The notes: generated by a model from the sequence alone, not told the origin. Counted from the first letter of the stretch, positions 7,851 through 17,029 are shown. The stretch: 64,000 nucleotides of DNA from Paraburkholderia humisilvae (GCF_902859855.1 NZ_CADIKH010000031.1:25953-89952); one strand, 5' to 3'. A program made the numbers and translations.

Positions 7851-9227
7851 TCAGGTCAGCACGGCCCACAACAGCAGTGTCAGCACAAGGCCCACCACCG
7901 ATACGATGGTCTGCAGAATCGACCAGACGAAAACGGTCTGCTTCAACTGGAGTCCGAAGTACTCGCGCACCATCCAGAAGCCCGCATCGTTGACGTGACA
8001 GAAGAACACCGACCCTGCGCCGATGGCGAGTGCAAGCAGCGAATTGTGCGTGGCCGGCAAACCGGCGACCACCGGTGCGACGATGCCGGCGGTCGTGGTG
8101 GTCGCAACGGTCGCGGAGCCGGTCGCCTGACGCAGCGCGACGGCGATCAGCCACGCAAGGACGATCAGCGGCAGATGCGCGCCGACCGCGATCTTGCCGA
8201 TCGTCGCGCTGATGCCGGCGACGACGAGCATCTGCTTCAGGCCGCCGCCCGCGCCGATTGTCAGCAGCAGCGCGGCGATCGGCGGCAGGCTCTTGCGCAG
8301 AATGCCGCCGACCCGCTCGCGCGGCATGCCACGCGCCCAGCCGAGCGCGACTATCGCAAACAACACAGTCAGGCCGAGGGCGACCAGCGGCTCGCCGAGG
8401 AAGTCGAGCGTGTCGTAGGCCAGCGTCTTCGGCTCGAGCAGCAGCTTGGCGACCGTGCGGCCCAGCATCAGCACGACCGGCAGCAAAATCGTAATGAGCG
8501 AGACCGCAAATCCGGGCAGTTCGCTTTGTGGCGTCTCGGAGCGGAACAGCTTGCCCATCTCTTCGGGTTCCGCAATCTGCATGCGTTTTGAAAGCATGCC
8601 GCCATAGATCGGCCCGGCGAGAATCACCGCGGGAATCGCGACGATCAGACCGAGCCCGAGCGTGATGCCGAGGTCGGCGTGCAACGCGCTGACGGCGATC
8701 AATGGACCCGGGTGCGGCGGCAGCAGTGCGTGCAGCGTCGTCATGCCGGCCAGCGCGGGAATTGCGATGCGCAGGATGGGCTGCTGCGAGCGACGCGCCA
8801 TCACGAAGATGATCGGCACCATCATCACGAGGCCCACTTCGAAGAACAGCGGCAAGCCGATGATGATCGCGACAAGCGCCATCATCCACGGCAAGCGGCG
8901 CGGCGTCGCATGGTCGAGGATCGTCGTGACGAGGCGATCGGCTGCGCCGGAGTCGGCCATTAGCGCCCCGAGCATCGCCCCGAGCGCGATGATGATGCCG
9001 ACGTCGCCGAGCAGCGCGCCGGCGCCCTTGCTGAACGCGCTGGCCACGGCTTCAAGCGGCAGACCCGCGGTAAAGCCCGCAGCGAACGTGCCAACCAGAA
9101 TGGACAGGAACGGCGCGATTTTCAGCGCACTGATCAGAACGATGATGAGTGCGAGACCGAGCGCACAGGAAAGAATCAGGCGCGTGTCGTGAGCAGACCA
9201 GGGGGTCAAGGTGGCTGTAAGGTGCAC
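7851..9227 (-). CDS. GntP-family gluconate/organic acid:H+ symporter
   Basis: This is a 458-residue inner-membrane permease with about 12-14 hydrophobic segments. The LPPHPGP signature of the gluconate permease family lies near residue 165, and GDVGIIIALGAMLG lies in the N-terminal third. Members import gluconate, glycerate, fructuronate or related sugar acids with protons. The next gene upstream on the same strand is a tartronate semialdehyde reductase, which makes glycerate or a related C3/C6 acid a plausible substrate; this is inference. The two genes are 222 bases apart with a stem-loop between, so they may be separate transcripts. Confidence 0.9.
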   Translation of the reverse strand: MHLTATLTPWSAHDTRLILSCALGLALIIVLISALKIAPFLSILVGTFAAGFTAGLPLEAVASAFSKGAGALLGDVGIIIALGAMLGALMADSGAADRLVTTILDHATPRRLPWMMALVAIIIGLPLFFEVGLVMMVPIIFVMARRSQQPILRIAIPALAGMTTLHALLPPHPGPLIAVSALHADLGITLGLGLIVAIPAVILAGPIYGGMLSKRMQIAEPEEMGKLFRSETPQSELPGFAVSLITILLPVVLMLGRTVAKLLLEPKTLAYDTLDFLGEPLVALGLTVLFAIVALGWARGMPRERVGGILRKSLPPIAALLLTIGAGGGLKQMLVVAGISATIGKIAVGAHLPLIVLAWLIAVALRQATGSATVATTTTAGIVAPVVAGLPATHNSLLALAIGAGSVFFCHVNDAGFWMVREYFGLQLKQTVFVWSILQTIVSVVGLVLTLLLWAVLT

Positions 9228-9394
9228 TGCGTCTCCGGGGTCGTAAGAGGGCGGCCGGAGCAGTGTCGATGTGGTACACGAGACGCCGCCCGTCGCTCAC
9301 CGGCGATTGTAGCGGCTGCTGAACAGCAGAGGCGAGTGAAATGACCGCTGGTTATCGCGGCACGGTTTGCTTAAGCCGAGTCGCGCGATCGAAG

Positions 9395-9430
9395 CGTGAT
9401 CGTAGCGCAAGCCGATGCGCTCCGATCACG
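9395..9430 (-). terminator. Long hairpin after the tartronate semialdehyde reductase gene
   Basis: CGTGATCG-t-AGCGCA-agccga-TGCGCT-c-CGATCACG forms a 14-bp stem with one internal mismatch and a 6-base loop. It starts 20 bases beyond the stop at 9450 and has no U-run. It is likely an intrinsic stop or 3'-end stabiliser of the glxR transcript. Confidence 0.6.
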
Positions 9431-9449
9431 TGAGCTCAGGCGGGGCGGA

Positions 9450-10334
9450 TCAACCCGCGATTCGATGCGCGGACAACGTTTCGATTGCCTGACAGAGTGC
9501 TGAGTGATCGAGATCGCCGAGACCGAGCGCGACGCACGCGTTTATCAGCTGCTGCATCGCGCCGGTGTTCGGCAGCGACACGCCGAGCGCTTTCGCGCCT
9601 TCGTTCGCGAGGCCGATGTCCTTCTGATGCAGGTTGATGCGAAAGCCTGGATTGAAGGTCCGCTTGACCATCCGTTCGCCGTGCACTTCGAGCACGCGTG
9701 ATGACGCGAAGCCGCCCATCAGGGCTTCGCGCACCTTCGCCGGGTCCGCGCCGGCCTTCGATGCGAACAGCAGCGCTTCGGCGACCGCCTGAATATTCAG
9801 CGCGACGATGATCTGATTGGCGACCTTCGCGGTCTGGCCGTCGCCGTTGTTGCCGACCAGCGTGATGTTCTTGCCCATCAGTTCGAACATCGGCCTGATC
9901 GTGTCGAACACCGGCTGCGGGCCGCCGATCATGATGGTCAGCGTCGCGGCCTTCGCGCCGACTTCGCCGCCCGAGACCGGCGCGTCGAGATAGTGGCTGC
10001 CGAGATCGTTGATGCGCTTTGCGAACCCTTTGGTGGCGATCGGCGAGATCGAGCTCATGTCCACGACGGTTTTGCCTTTGCCAAGCGTGGACGCGACACC
10101 GTTCTCGCCGAACAGCACGGCCTCGACGTGCGGCGTGTCCGGCACCATCAGGAACACGATGTCCGCTTCGCGCGCCACGTCGGCGGGGGTTGCGCAGGCC
10201 TTGCCACCTTGCTTGACGAGTTCGTCGGGCACGCCGGAACGGCTGTGCAGAAAGAGCGTGTGACCGCCTTTGATCAGATTGGCCGCCATTGGCGTGCCCA
10301 TGATGCCCAGTCCGATAAAGCCAGCTTTTGCCAT
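9450..10334 (-). CDS. glxR: 2-hydroxy-3-oxopropionate (tartronate semialdehyde) reductase
   Basis: This is a 294-residue NAD(P)H-dependent beta-hydroxyacid dehydrogenase. The Rossmann motif is GFIGLGIMGTPMA (5-17), the substrate motif is DAPVSGGEVGA (118-128), the catalytic Lys is K170 in TAKVANQ, and a C-terminal NLHQKDIGLA segment follows. It reduces tartronate semialdehyde to D-glycerate in the glyoxylate/glycerate pathway. Length and motifs fit GlxR/GarR rather than 3-hydroxyisobutyrate dehydrogenase. No gcl or hyi gene is nearby. A second, more distant paralogue lies at 61064. Confidence 0.88.
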   Translation of the reverse strand: MAKAGFIGLGIMGTPMAANLIKGGHTLFLHSRSGVPDELVKQGGKACATPADVAREADIVFLMVPDTPHVEAVLFGENGVASTLGKGKTVVDMSSISPIATKGFAKRINDLGSHYLDAPVSGGEVGAKAATLTIMIGGPQPVFDTIRPMFELMGKNITLVGNNGDGQTAKVANQIIVALNIQAVAEALLFASKAGADPAKVREALMGGFASSRVLEVHGERMVKRTFNPGFRINLHQKDIGLANEGAKALGVSLPNTGAMQQLINACVALGLGDLDHSALCQAIETLSAHRIAG

Positions 10335-10471
10335 GGTGTCCTCTTGAGTAGGGTAGTGGGTGAGGGGATCAGGTTCGTTGGGTGGGGCAGATTACCCGAT
10401 GGTACCAGGAGTTGCGAAGTCGGACCGGGCGAGCGCGATACGGACCGTGTTTTTCATCAGACAGTGACCGG

Positions 10472-11485
10472 TCAGAACGCGCCCGCTTCGCGGCCCGAAG
10501 GCATCATCGTCAGGATGATCTTGCCGACATTCGCCGACGACTCCATGCGTCGGTGCGCGTCGGTCGCCCGTGCGAGCGGAAAAGTGCTGTCCACGACAGG
10601 CTCAAGGCACGCCCCCGCTGCGAAGCGGTCAAGCCAGCGCTCGCGAAAGCGCTGGACCATCGCATGCTTGTCGGCTTGCGGGCGCGATTTCATCACCGTG
10701 CCGATAATCTGCAGATGGCGATACAGGATTTGCGCCAGCTCGACGCCAACTTTGCCGCCGCCGCCCAGCATGCCGACCTGCACGAGCCGCCCTCCATTCG
10801 CCAGCGAGGCGATGTTTCGCGCGAGATAAGGCGCGCCCACGAAGTCGATCACAACGTCCACGCCGCGCTTGCCGGTCTTGCTCGCGACGATCTCCACGAA
10901 GTCCTGCGTGCGATAGTCGATCACATAGTCCGCGCCCAGTTGCACGACGCGCTCGAGCTTCGATGCGTCGGCGGTCGCGAACACGGTTGCGCCCGTTGCG
11001 TAGGCAAGCTGCACCGCCGCCGAACCCACGCCGCCCGCTGCCGCGTGGATAAGCACCGAGTCGCCGAGCTCGACCCGCCCGAGATGCAGCAGCGCTTCGT
11101 GCGCGGTCACGAACACCTCGGGAATGGCGGCCGCATGGACGTAGTCGAGCGAGGCCGGAACCGGCATCGCCATGCGCCAGTCGATGCGCGCGATCTCCGC
11201 ATAAGCGCCACCGCCCACCACGCCCATCACACGGTCACCGACTTCGTAGCCCTGCGCGGCGTGGCCGACTTCGAGAACCTCACCCGCGATTTCCAGTCCC
11301 ATGAGGGTCGAGTCACCGAAGTCCGGGCGGCCATAGCTGCCGCGACGGTGCAATAGATCGGCGCGGTTCACGCCGGCCGCGTGCACCCGGACGAGCAGAT
11401 CGTCTGGCCTTATCTCGGGCGCGGGGACGTCGACGAGCCGGAGGACATCGGCTTCGCCGAATTCTTCGAACGTAATCGCTTTCAT
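10472..11485 (-). CDS. Zinc-independent NADPH:quinone oxidoreductase-like MDR protein
   Basis: This 337-residue medium-chain dehydrogenase/reductase opens MKAITFEEFGEADVL and carries the HAAGVNRADLLHRRGSY segment and the nucleotide-binding motif HAAAGGVGSAAVQLA (near 150). The zinc-ligand Cys/His set is absent. It probably reduces quinones or enones with NADPH. The ATG at 11485 overlaps the stop of the upstream AhpD-like gene by 4 bases, so it is the third gene of an ALDH / AhpD-like / MDR operon. The longer open frame upstream of this ATG is non-family sequence. The exact substrate is unknown. Confidence 0.88.
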   Translation of the reverse strand: MKAITFEEFGEADVLRLVDVPAPEIRPDDLLVRVHAAGVNRADLLHRRGSYGRPDFGDSTLMGLEIAGEVLEVGHAAQGYEVGDRVMGVVGGGAYAEIARIDWRMAMPVPASLDYVHAAAIPEVFVTAHEALLHLGRVELGDSVLIHAAAGGVGSAAVQLAYATGATVFATADASKLERVVQLGADYVIDYRTQDFVEIVASKTGKRGVDVVIDFVGAPYLARNIASLANGGRLVQVGMLGGGGKVGVELAQILYRHLQIIGTVMKSRPQADKHAMVQRFRERWLDRFAAGACLEPVVDSTFPLARATDAHRRMESSANVGKIILTMMPSGREAGAF

Positions 11486-11868
11486 GGCTCGTTCTCCAGT
11501 GTCGTGGATCGCGCGTTTGCTTGACCCGTGCGTTGCGCCTGCGGGCCGCGCGTAAACTGCGCGGGCGCCGAGGCCGGAGCCGGACTGTCCGCCAGCAGCT
11601 CTGCGCAAAACGCCAGATGCGTGATCACGGCGGCGAGCTGACCGCGCGTCACGCCGTGGTTCAGCGCGCGGTGCAGGTGCGCCGGCAACGCGTCGAGATG
11701 GCCGGCCGCGAACAGCGCCGCGACGGTCACGAGGCTGCGGTCCCGGCGCGAGAGTGCGCGACCTTTGCGCGCCTCTGGACATCGCGTGTTATCGGCGCAG
11801 GCCGAGATTCTCCGCATGAAGGCGTGCGCCGCTTCGCGCGGACTGCTGCAATTCGCATCGGACACCAT
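11482..11868 (-). CDS. Carboxymuconolactone decarboxylase (AhpD/PcaC)-family protein
   Basis: This 128-residue protein has the CMD core RDRSLVTVAALFAAGHLDALPAHL followed by NHGVTRGQLAAVITHLAF (residues 43-88). After this the usual H-x-A-x-YAG-x-P segment is altered (THLAFCAELLADSP). The redox CxxC of AhpD is absent. A decarboxylase or a redox role is possible, but neither is proved. A GAGGGGG ribosome binding site overlaps the upstream ALDH stop codon, and the stop overlaps the downstream start, so translation is tightly coupled within the operon. Confidence 0.8.
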   Translation of the reverse strand: MVSDANCSSPREAAHAFMRRISACADNTRCPEARKGRALSRRDRSLVTVAALFAAGHLDALPAHLHRALNHGVTRGQLAAVITHLAFCAELLADSPAPASAPAQFTRGPQAQRTGQANARSTTLENEP

Positions 11869-11877
11869 GTCGCCCCC

Positions 11878-13314
11878 TCAAGCCTGGCTGACAAACTTGT
11901 GCGTGAGGTAGTGCCCGATGCCTTCGACGCCGCCTTCCGACCCGTGGCCACTCTCCTTCACCCCGCCGAACGGCAGCTCCGTCGCAACGATGCGGTACTG
12001 GTTAATGCCGATCATGCCGGCTTCGAGGCCATCGGCCACGTCGATTGCCGTGCGCGCTAGGTTCGTGAACGCGTAGGCCGACAAGCCGTAGGGCAGACGG
12101 TTGGCTTCGGCGAGGCCATTGGCGAGCGTGTCGAAGCGCAGCAACACGGCGATCGGACCGAACGGTTCTTCGTGCATCACGCGTGCGTCCATTGGCACAT
12201 CGGCGAGCACGGTCGGCTCGTAGAAGTAACCCTCCGCGTCGATACGCTTACCGCCCGCGAGCACCTTCGCACCGCGCGCCACCGCATCGGCGACGAGCTC
12301 TTCCATTTTGGCCAGCTGACGCGCATTGGCGAGCGGGCCGACCTGCGTCTGCGGATCCATGCCGTCACCCACTTTGAGCGCCTTCGCCGCGCGCACGAAG
12401 TGCCCGACGAAGGCGTCGTAGACGTTGCGCTGGATCAGGAAGCGCGTCGAGGAAATGCAAATCTGGCCGGTCCCGCGAAAGCGGTTCGCCGCGCCTTCCA
12501 CGGCGGCCTTTTCGAGGTCGGCGTCGTCGAACACGAGCACCGGACCGTGCCCACCGAGTTCGAGCGTGATCGGCTTGACCCCTTGCGCGGCGCGTGCCGA
12601 CAGCAGGCGGCCGACCCGCACCGAGCCGGTGAACGTGACCTTGCGGATCACCGGCGACGCGATCAACTGCTTCGAGACGTGATCCGGTACGCCGAATACG
12701 ACCTGCAATACGCCCTTTGGCAGTCCCGCATCGTCGAGTGCGCGAGCAAGCGCCAACGCCGTCGCGGGACTTTCCTCGCCCGGCTTGATGATCACGCTGC
12801 AGCCCGCCGCGAGCGCCGCGGAAAGCTTGCGCGCCGGCGTGATCGCCGGGAAATTCCACGGCGTGAACGCGGCAACGGGCCCGATGGCCTGCTTCCTGAC
12901 GAACTGCTGCACGCCCGGACGGTTCGATGGCACGACACGGCCGTCGATGCGGCGCGCCTCTTGCGCGAACCATTCGAAGTAATCGGCGGCGCGCAACACT
13001 TCGTCCCAGCTTTCGGCGAGCGGCTTGCCTTCCTCTAGCGTCATGAGCGTCGCGATATGTTCGGCGCGCTCGCGCATCAGATCGGCAGCGCCTTTCAAAA
13101 TGCGGGCGCGTTCGATCGGCACCGTGTTGCGCCAGACGTCGAACGCGCGTTGCGTGGCCCGCAGCGCATGGTCCAGATCGACCGCCGTGGCGAGTGGCAC
13201 GCGGCCCAGTTCCCGTCGCGTAGCGGGATTGACGACCGGTGCGGTCGCGCGTTCGCTCGCCGCGATCCATTCGCCGTCGATGAAGAGGTAAAGGGCGTCG
13301 TAGGTGGCGTTCAT
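11878..13314 (-). CDS. NAD(P)+-dependent aldehyde dehydrogenase, succinate-semialdehyde dehydrogenase type
   Basis: This 478-residue cytosolic enzyme oxidises an aldehyde to an acid. N154 in TPWNFPAIT, E252 in LELGGHGP and catalytic C286 in GTGQICISS are all present. Overall it resembles GabD-like succinate- or glutarate-semialdehyde dehydrogenases. The ATG at 13314 is preceded by GGAGG 8 bases upstream. It is the first gene of an operon with an AhpD-like protein and an MDR reductase. A LysR gene faces it across a 383-base gap and probably controls it. The native aldehyde cannot be told. Confidence 0.88.
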   Translation of the reverse strand: MNATYDALYLFIDGEWIAASERATAPVVNPATRRELGRVPLATAVDLDHALRATQRAFDVWRNTVPIERARILKGAADLMRERAEHIATLMTLEEGKPLAESWDEVLRAADYFEWFAQEARRIDGRVVPSNRPGVQQFVRKQAIGPVAAFTPWNFPAITPARKLSAALAAGCSVIIKPGEESPATALALARALDDAGLPKGVLQVVFGVPDHVSKQLIASPVIRKVTFTGSVRVGRLLSARAAQGVKPITLELGGHGPVLVFDDADLEKAAVEGAANRFRGTGQICISSTRFLIQRNVYDAFVGHFVRAAKALKVGDGMDPQTQVGPLANARQLAKMEELVADAVARGAKVLAGGKRIDAEGYFYEPTVLADVPMDARVMHEEPFGPIAVLLRFDTLANGLAEANRLPYGLSAYAFTNLARTAIDVADGLEAGMIGINQYRIVATELPFGGVKESGHGSEGGVEGIGHYLTHKFVSQA

Positions 13315-13697
13315 GGCGGAGACCTCCGGTATGGATGGGTCGTATGCAATCCGAACTGACTCGCCAGCCCAGCTTCGAGCGGCGACCGGCTTGCTGGGGC
13401 AACCCGATTGGGTGATGCAGCGTTTGGCTGACTGTGGAACAAAGTCTAGGCCTGAAGCGTTCGATGATTTAGCCGAGCCCGAAAGAATGAATGTTGTGTC
13501 TGGAGGGAAAATCGGCATTGCGCGCAGGTGAGTCAGTGCGAACGAACGTGCTTGGGACGTCGCATCGCCTGTCACAGCTTTCACCTTTCAGGCAGGTGAG
13601 CCGCCCATCATGCCGGGACTACGCGGAAATCGGGTATTGGCACGCGACGATGGGTGCGCGTTCAACCGATTGAAAGGACAAGCCAGGAATTGCCGTC
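13315..13697. other. Divergent promoter region, ALDH operon and LysR gene
   Basis: No gene is supported in these 383 bases. The layout, a LysR gene facing a catabolic operon, predicts T-N11-A type LysR boxes here, but none was picked out with confidence by eye. Confidence 0.5.
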
Positions 13698-14630
13698 ATG
13701 GACAAGCTTTACAACATGTCAGTGTTCGCAAAAGTGGTGGAGATGGGCAGCTTCACGGCCGTCGCCAATCATCTCGACACCACCGTCGGCAACATTTCGC
13801 GTGCGGTCTCGGCGCTCGAAGAGGCACTCGACACCCGCTTGCTGCAGCGTTCGACGAGGCGGCTCGCCGTCACGGATGCGGGCCGCCGCTTCTACGAACG
13901 CAGTCTCGCGATCCTGGCCGACATCGAGCACGCCGAAGCGGAAGCCCGGGACACGCTGCTTGAACCGCGCGGTCTCCTGCGCGTCCACGCCGTGCCCGGT
14001 CTTGGACGTTGCCTCGTCGCGCGAGCGGCGCTCGCGTATCGCGAGTCCTATCCCGATGTTTCGGTCGATCTTCTGCTTTCGCAGCGCTTGCCCAACCTGC
14101 TCGAAGAGCAACTCGATCTCGCGGTGGTGATTGCGCGCTCGCTACCTGACTCGGCCTACGTGAGTCAGAAGATCGGCGTCAGTCATTGCATTCTGGCGGC
14201 CTCGCCCGGGTATCTGGCGCAACACCCGGCGCCGGAGCACCCCAATGATCTTGCCGATCACCACTGCCTGCTGATTAGCACCGTCGACTACGCGCCGGAC
14301 GAATGGCACCTGGAAAGTGCGGCTGGAAGAGTCATTCACCGCCCGACAGGCCCGCACCTTGACGTCAACGACATGGACGCAATGTCGGTTTTGCTGCGTG
14401 ACGGTGCGGGAATCGGGCTGCTCGCGGCGTTTTCGGCGATCGACGATCTCAGGAGGGGGGCGCTCGTGCGCGTGCTGCCGCAATACCACACCCATCAGCG
14501 AAATGTGTACGCGGTGCACCCATCGCGGCAATTTGTCGATGCCAAAACCAGGCGGTTTATTGACGCGTTGAAGCTGCATGTCGGTGACCGGTTGAACGCC
14601 TATGCCAAGGAGCTGGCGATTCATGTCTAG
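13698..14630 (+). CDS. LysR-family transcriptional regulator
   Basis: This 310-residue regulator has the winged helix-turn-helix at residues 1-60 (FAKVVEMGSFTAVANHL, then ISRAVSALEEALDTRLLQRSTRRLAVTDAG) and an effector domain from about 90. The RxVxxLEexLxxRLLqRsTRrl segment places it in the large CrgA/DmlR-like group. It is transcribed divergently from the ALDH / AhpD-like / MDR operon and probably activates or represses it. The effector is unknown. Confidence 0.92.
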   Translation: MDKLYNMSVFAKVVEMGSFTAVANHLDTTVGNISRAVSALEEALDTRLLQRSTRRLAVTDAGRRFYERSLAILADIEHAEAEARDTLLEPRGLLRVHAVPGLGRCLVARAALAYRESYPDVSVDLLLSQRLPNLLEEQLDLAVVIARSLPDSAYVSQKIGVSHCILAASPGYLAQHPAPEHPNDLADHHCLLISTVDYAPDEWHLESAAGRVIHRPTGPHLDVNDMDAMSVLLRDGAGIGLLAAFSAIDDLRRGALVRVLPQYHTHQRNVYAVHPSRQFVDAKTRRFIDALKLHVGDRLNAYAKELAIHV

Positions 14631-14992
14631 CGTCAGCGTTCAGCATTCCACGACGAGTGCGGATCACAGCAACAACGCACGATATCGCCGGCGGTTTTCT
14701 TAACCACGTGTGGTGCATTCAGGGACTCGGCGTTGGAGAACATAGGAGAACGCGTATTCGACGATCGAGCCTCGCGCGGGCAACAGTGTCGAGCCGTATC
14801 GCTATCTGCGCCGCCGGCTCGCTCGGCGGCCCTATGCGTGCACGATGGCCAACTATGCTGTACTCTTGATACTTAATATGCATATGCACATTCAGGTGAC
14901 GCGCGCTTCGCTGGCGCGGGGCGCGTCCTTATCAACCAGCATCGGGCGCCATTCCCATGCTTGCGCCGCGATCTCATCAGGAAGCTCTCGCC
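14631..14992. other. Intergenic region before the MAPEG gene
   Basis: No gene is supported in these 362 bases. A 10-bp self-complementary ATATGCATAT occurs at 14876-14885 in a locally AT-rich stretch about 110 bases ahead of the MAPEG start and may be part of its promoter region. Confidence 0.4.
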
Positions 14993-15397
14993 ATGCCATT
15001 GCCTACCTCACTCGGCTTTGCCGGCGCGTTCGCGCTGCTCAATCTTTGGCTCGCCTACCGTTGCGTGCGAATTCGCGTGAACGGGCCGGGCGGAGTGGGG
15101 GACCTCGGCATCCCCGAGTTGCTGGCTCGAATGCGTGCTCATGCCAACTTCGTCGAATACACGCCTTTTGTGTTGATTCTGATGGTGCTGCTTGAATATG
15201 CAGGCGGATCGCGGGCATGGCTGCAGGGACTCGGCGCCGCCTATATCGTGGCGCGCGTCGTGCACGCCTTCGGTATGGAGCGGCCGAAATTCACGATGCA
15301 GTTCATCGGTGCGTTGGTAACGTGGCTGGTGCTGCTCGCTCTAGCGGTCTGGGCCATCTGCCTGGCCATTCACGCGGAGGGGCGCGGGGGAATCTAG
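14993..15397 (+). CDS. MAPEG-family membrane protein
   Basis: This is a 134-residue protein with four hydrophobic segments. It carries the MAPEG signature in the first loop (RIRVNGPGG, then RAHANFVEYTPFVLILMVLLE, residues 28-64). MAPEG proteins are membrane glutathione transferases or related detoxifying enzymes. The RxxxNxxEyxP motif for glutathione binding is intact. The ATG at 14993 was preferred to 14957 because an AGGAAG site precedes it and the protein then begins at the first helix. It stands alone between a LysR gene and a degraded VOC fragment. Confidence 0.87.
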   Translation: MPLPTSLGFAGAFALLNLWLAYRCVRIRVNGPGGVGDLGIPELLARMRAHANFVEYTPFVLILMVLLEYAGGSRAWLQGLGAAYIVARVVHAFGMERPKFTMQFIGALVTWLVLLALAVWAICLAIHAEGRGGI

Positions 15398-15402
15398 TGG
15401 TT

Positions 15403-15684
15403 TCAGCGACGCGTAGCTGGCGCGTTGCCACCGATCAAGTATTCCTCGGCGTTCGAGTAAGCGATCCTCAATGCTTTCCCGTCTCCTTTCACCTGGGCCG
15501 TCAACTTGATGACGTAGCCATCAGGATCGTGCAAATAGATCACATGTTTGACACCAATGTCAATATGAACCGATAAAGTAGATTGGTTTGACACGTATGT
15601 CAACGTTAATTGTGATATGCCAGCGCCATCTGACGCATCCAAACGCACGGGCTGCCCGCCTTTCTGGATGGGCTGCAGCGGCAT
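15403..15684 (-). pseudogene. Remnant of a VOC/glyoxalase-family gene (C-terminal piece)
   Basis: The 93-residue frame contains VKHVIYLHDPDGYVIKL, the C-terminal metal-ligand and beta-strand motif of vicinal-oxygen-chelate proteins. The preceding module of about 60 residues that should hold the fold is missing, and the sequence before the motif is non-family. The palindromic pair at 15548-15603 lies inside the frame. It is most likely a decayed C-terminal fragment; a short expressed peptide is possible but unlikely. Confidence 0.45.
15548..15603. promoter_or_regulatory. Paired palindromic operators TTGACA-N4-TGTCAA
   Basis: Two perfect inverted repeats with identical 6-bp arms occur at 15548-15563 (spacer CCAA) and 15588-15603 (spacer CGTA). 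Their centres are exactly 40 bp apart, close to four helical turns. Each arm is also a consensus -35 box. On the minus strand TTGACA of the second site is followed after 17 bases by TACTTT. The identity and phasing suggest cooperative binding of a dimeric regulator, perhaps governing the SDR gene at 15935. Confidence 0.65.
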
Positions 15685-15934
15685 CTGCCCCGAGGCTTCG
15701 CGATCGCCCCTCGTCTTGCGCTATTCGAGCGAATGCAGTCGTTGAATCGGATGCCGATCTACGTGCTGATCGCGATAAGTGGTGCAGCACAACCGTCCGA
15801 ACGATATTCATCAGATTGACTCACACCTGCGAAACAATAATGTGGATTGCTACCCGATTGCCTGGTCCAGGGAAAGCGCATCGTTCTGTGCCATGCGGCA
15901 CTTGATGATCGCCACGCACGCGAAGGAAAACATC

Positions 15935-16837
15935 ATGAAAAAGATCGTTCTGATCACCGGCGCTTCGAGCGGCTTCGGCCGCCTTTCGGCTGAAGCGCTG
16001 GCCAAAGCCGGCCATACCGTCTATGCGTCGATGCGCGATACCGTCGGGCGCAATGCGCCGGTCGTTGCGCAAATGGCGGAATTCTCGAAGCGCAACAACA
16101 TGGATCTGCGCACCGTCGAGCTGGACGTCCAGTTGCAGGAATCCGCCGATGCCGCTGCACGCCAGGTGATCGCAGAAGCCGGACGCATTGACGTGCTGGT
16201 GCACAACGCAGGCCACATGGCGTTCGGCCCGGCCGAATCCTTTACCGCCGAGCAGTACGCGCATCTCTACGACGTGAACGTGCTCAGCGCGCAGCGTGTA
16301 AACCGCGCGCTAGTGCCGTATATGCGTCGCCAGGGCGAGGGCCTGTTGCTGTGGGTGTCGAGCAGCAGTTCCGCCGGCGGCACGCCGCCGTACCTGGCGC
16401 CGTATTTCGCGGCCAAGGCGGCGATGGATGCGCTCGCGGTGCAGTACGCGCGGGAGCTGTCGCGCTGGGGCATCGAGACGTCGATCGTCGTGCCAGGCGC
16501 GTTCACCAGCGGCACGAACCATTTCGCGAACGCGGGCACGCCAGCCGACACCGCGCGCGCGGCCGACTACGAGGCCGGCCCGTATGCGGGTTTCGGTGAA
16601 CAGGTGCAGAAGGCGTTCGCTGCGATCGTGCCGCCGAGTGCAGACGTCGGTCTCGTCGCCGAAGCGATCGTCAGGATCGTCGACACACCGTTTGGCGCGC
16701 GTCCTTTCCGCGTGCACATCGACCCGACCGAAGACGGCGCCGACGTCGGCTTCGCGGTGCTCGACCGGGTGCGTGCCGAGATGCTGCACCGCGTCGGCCT
16801 GTCGGATCTGCTCAAGCCGCGCGTGATCAAGAAGTAA
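15935..16837 (+). CDS. Short-chain dehydrogenase/reductase
   Basis: The product is a 300-residue classical SDR oxidoreductase. The cofactor motif is TGASSGFG (residues 8-15), followed by NAGHMAFGP (NAG motif, near 92). The active site has Ser in WVSSSSSAGG and a Tyr-x3-Lys in PYFAAKAAMDAL. The ATG at 15935 has a GAAGGA ribosome binding site; an upstream in-frame extension is non-family. It stands alone downstream of the paired palindromes. The substrate is unknown. Confidence 0.9.
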   Translation: MKKIVLITGASSGFGRLSAEALAKAGHTVYASMRDTVGRNAPVVAQMAEFSKRNNMDLRTVELDVQLQESADAAARQVIAEAGRIDVLVHNAGHMAFGPAESFTAEQYAHLYDVNVLSAQRVNRALVPYMRRQGEGLLLWVSSSSSAGGTPPYLAPYFAAKAAMDALAVQYARELSRWGIETSIVVPGAFTSGTNHFANAGTPADTARAADYEAGPYAGFGEQVQKAFAAIVPPSADVGLVAEAIVRIVDTPFGARPFRVHIDPTEDGADVGFAVLDRVRAEMLHRVGLSDLLKPRVIKK

Positions 16838-17029
16838 CGCGGATAAGGGCGGAGCCGGTGGTGATACCGCGTTCGAGACCGTGCGCGATGAAATCGACGA
16901 GCAAGACCATCGGCGGAACCGATCACGAGCAGACCAGACGCGGACAGCAACGCGGCAACGCTGATCGGGCGCATTCAGTCGCAACCGTGCTGTCCGTTCG
17001 CATCGCATGGTTGCCTGATGCATCTGGCG

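Noticed and set aside
14876..14885. ATATGCATAT as an operator
   Set aside because: It is a 10-bp palindrome in an AT-rich patch, too short to separate from chance, so it was kept only as a note.
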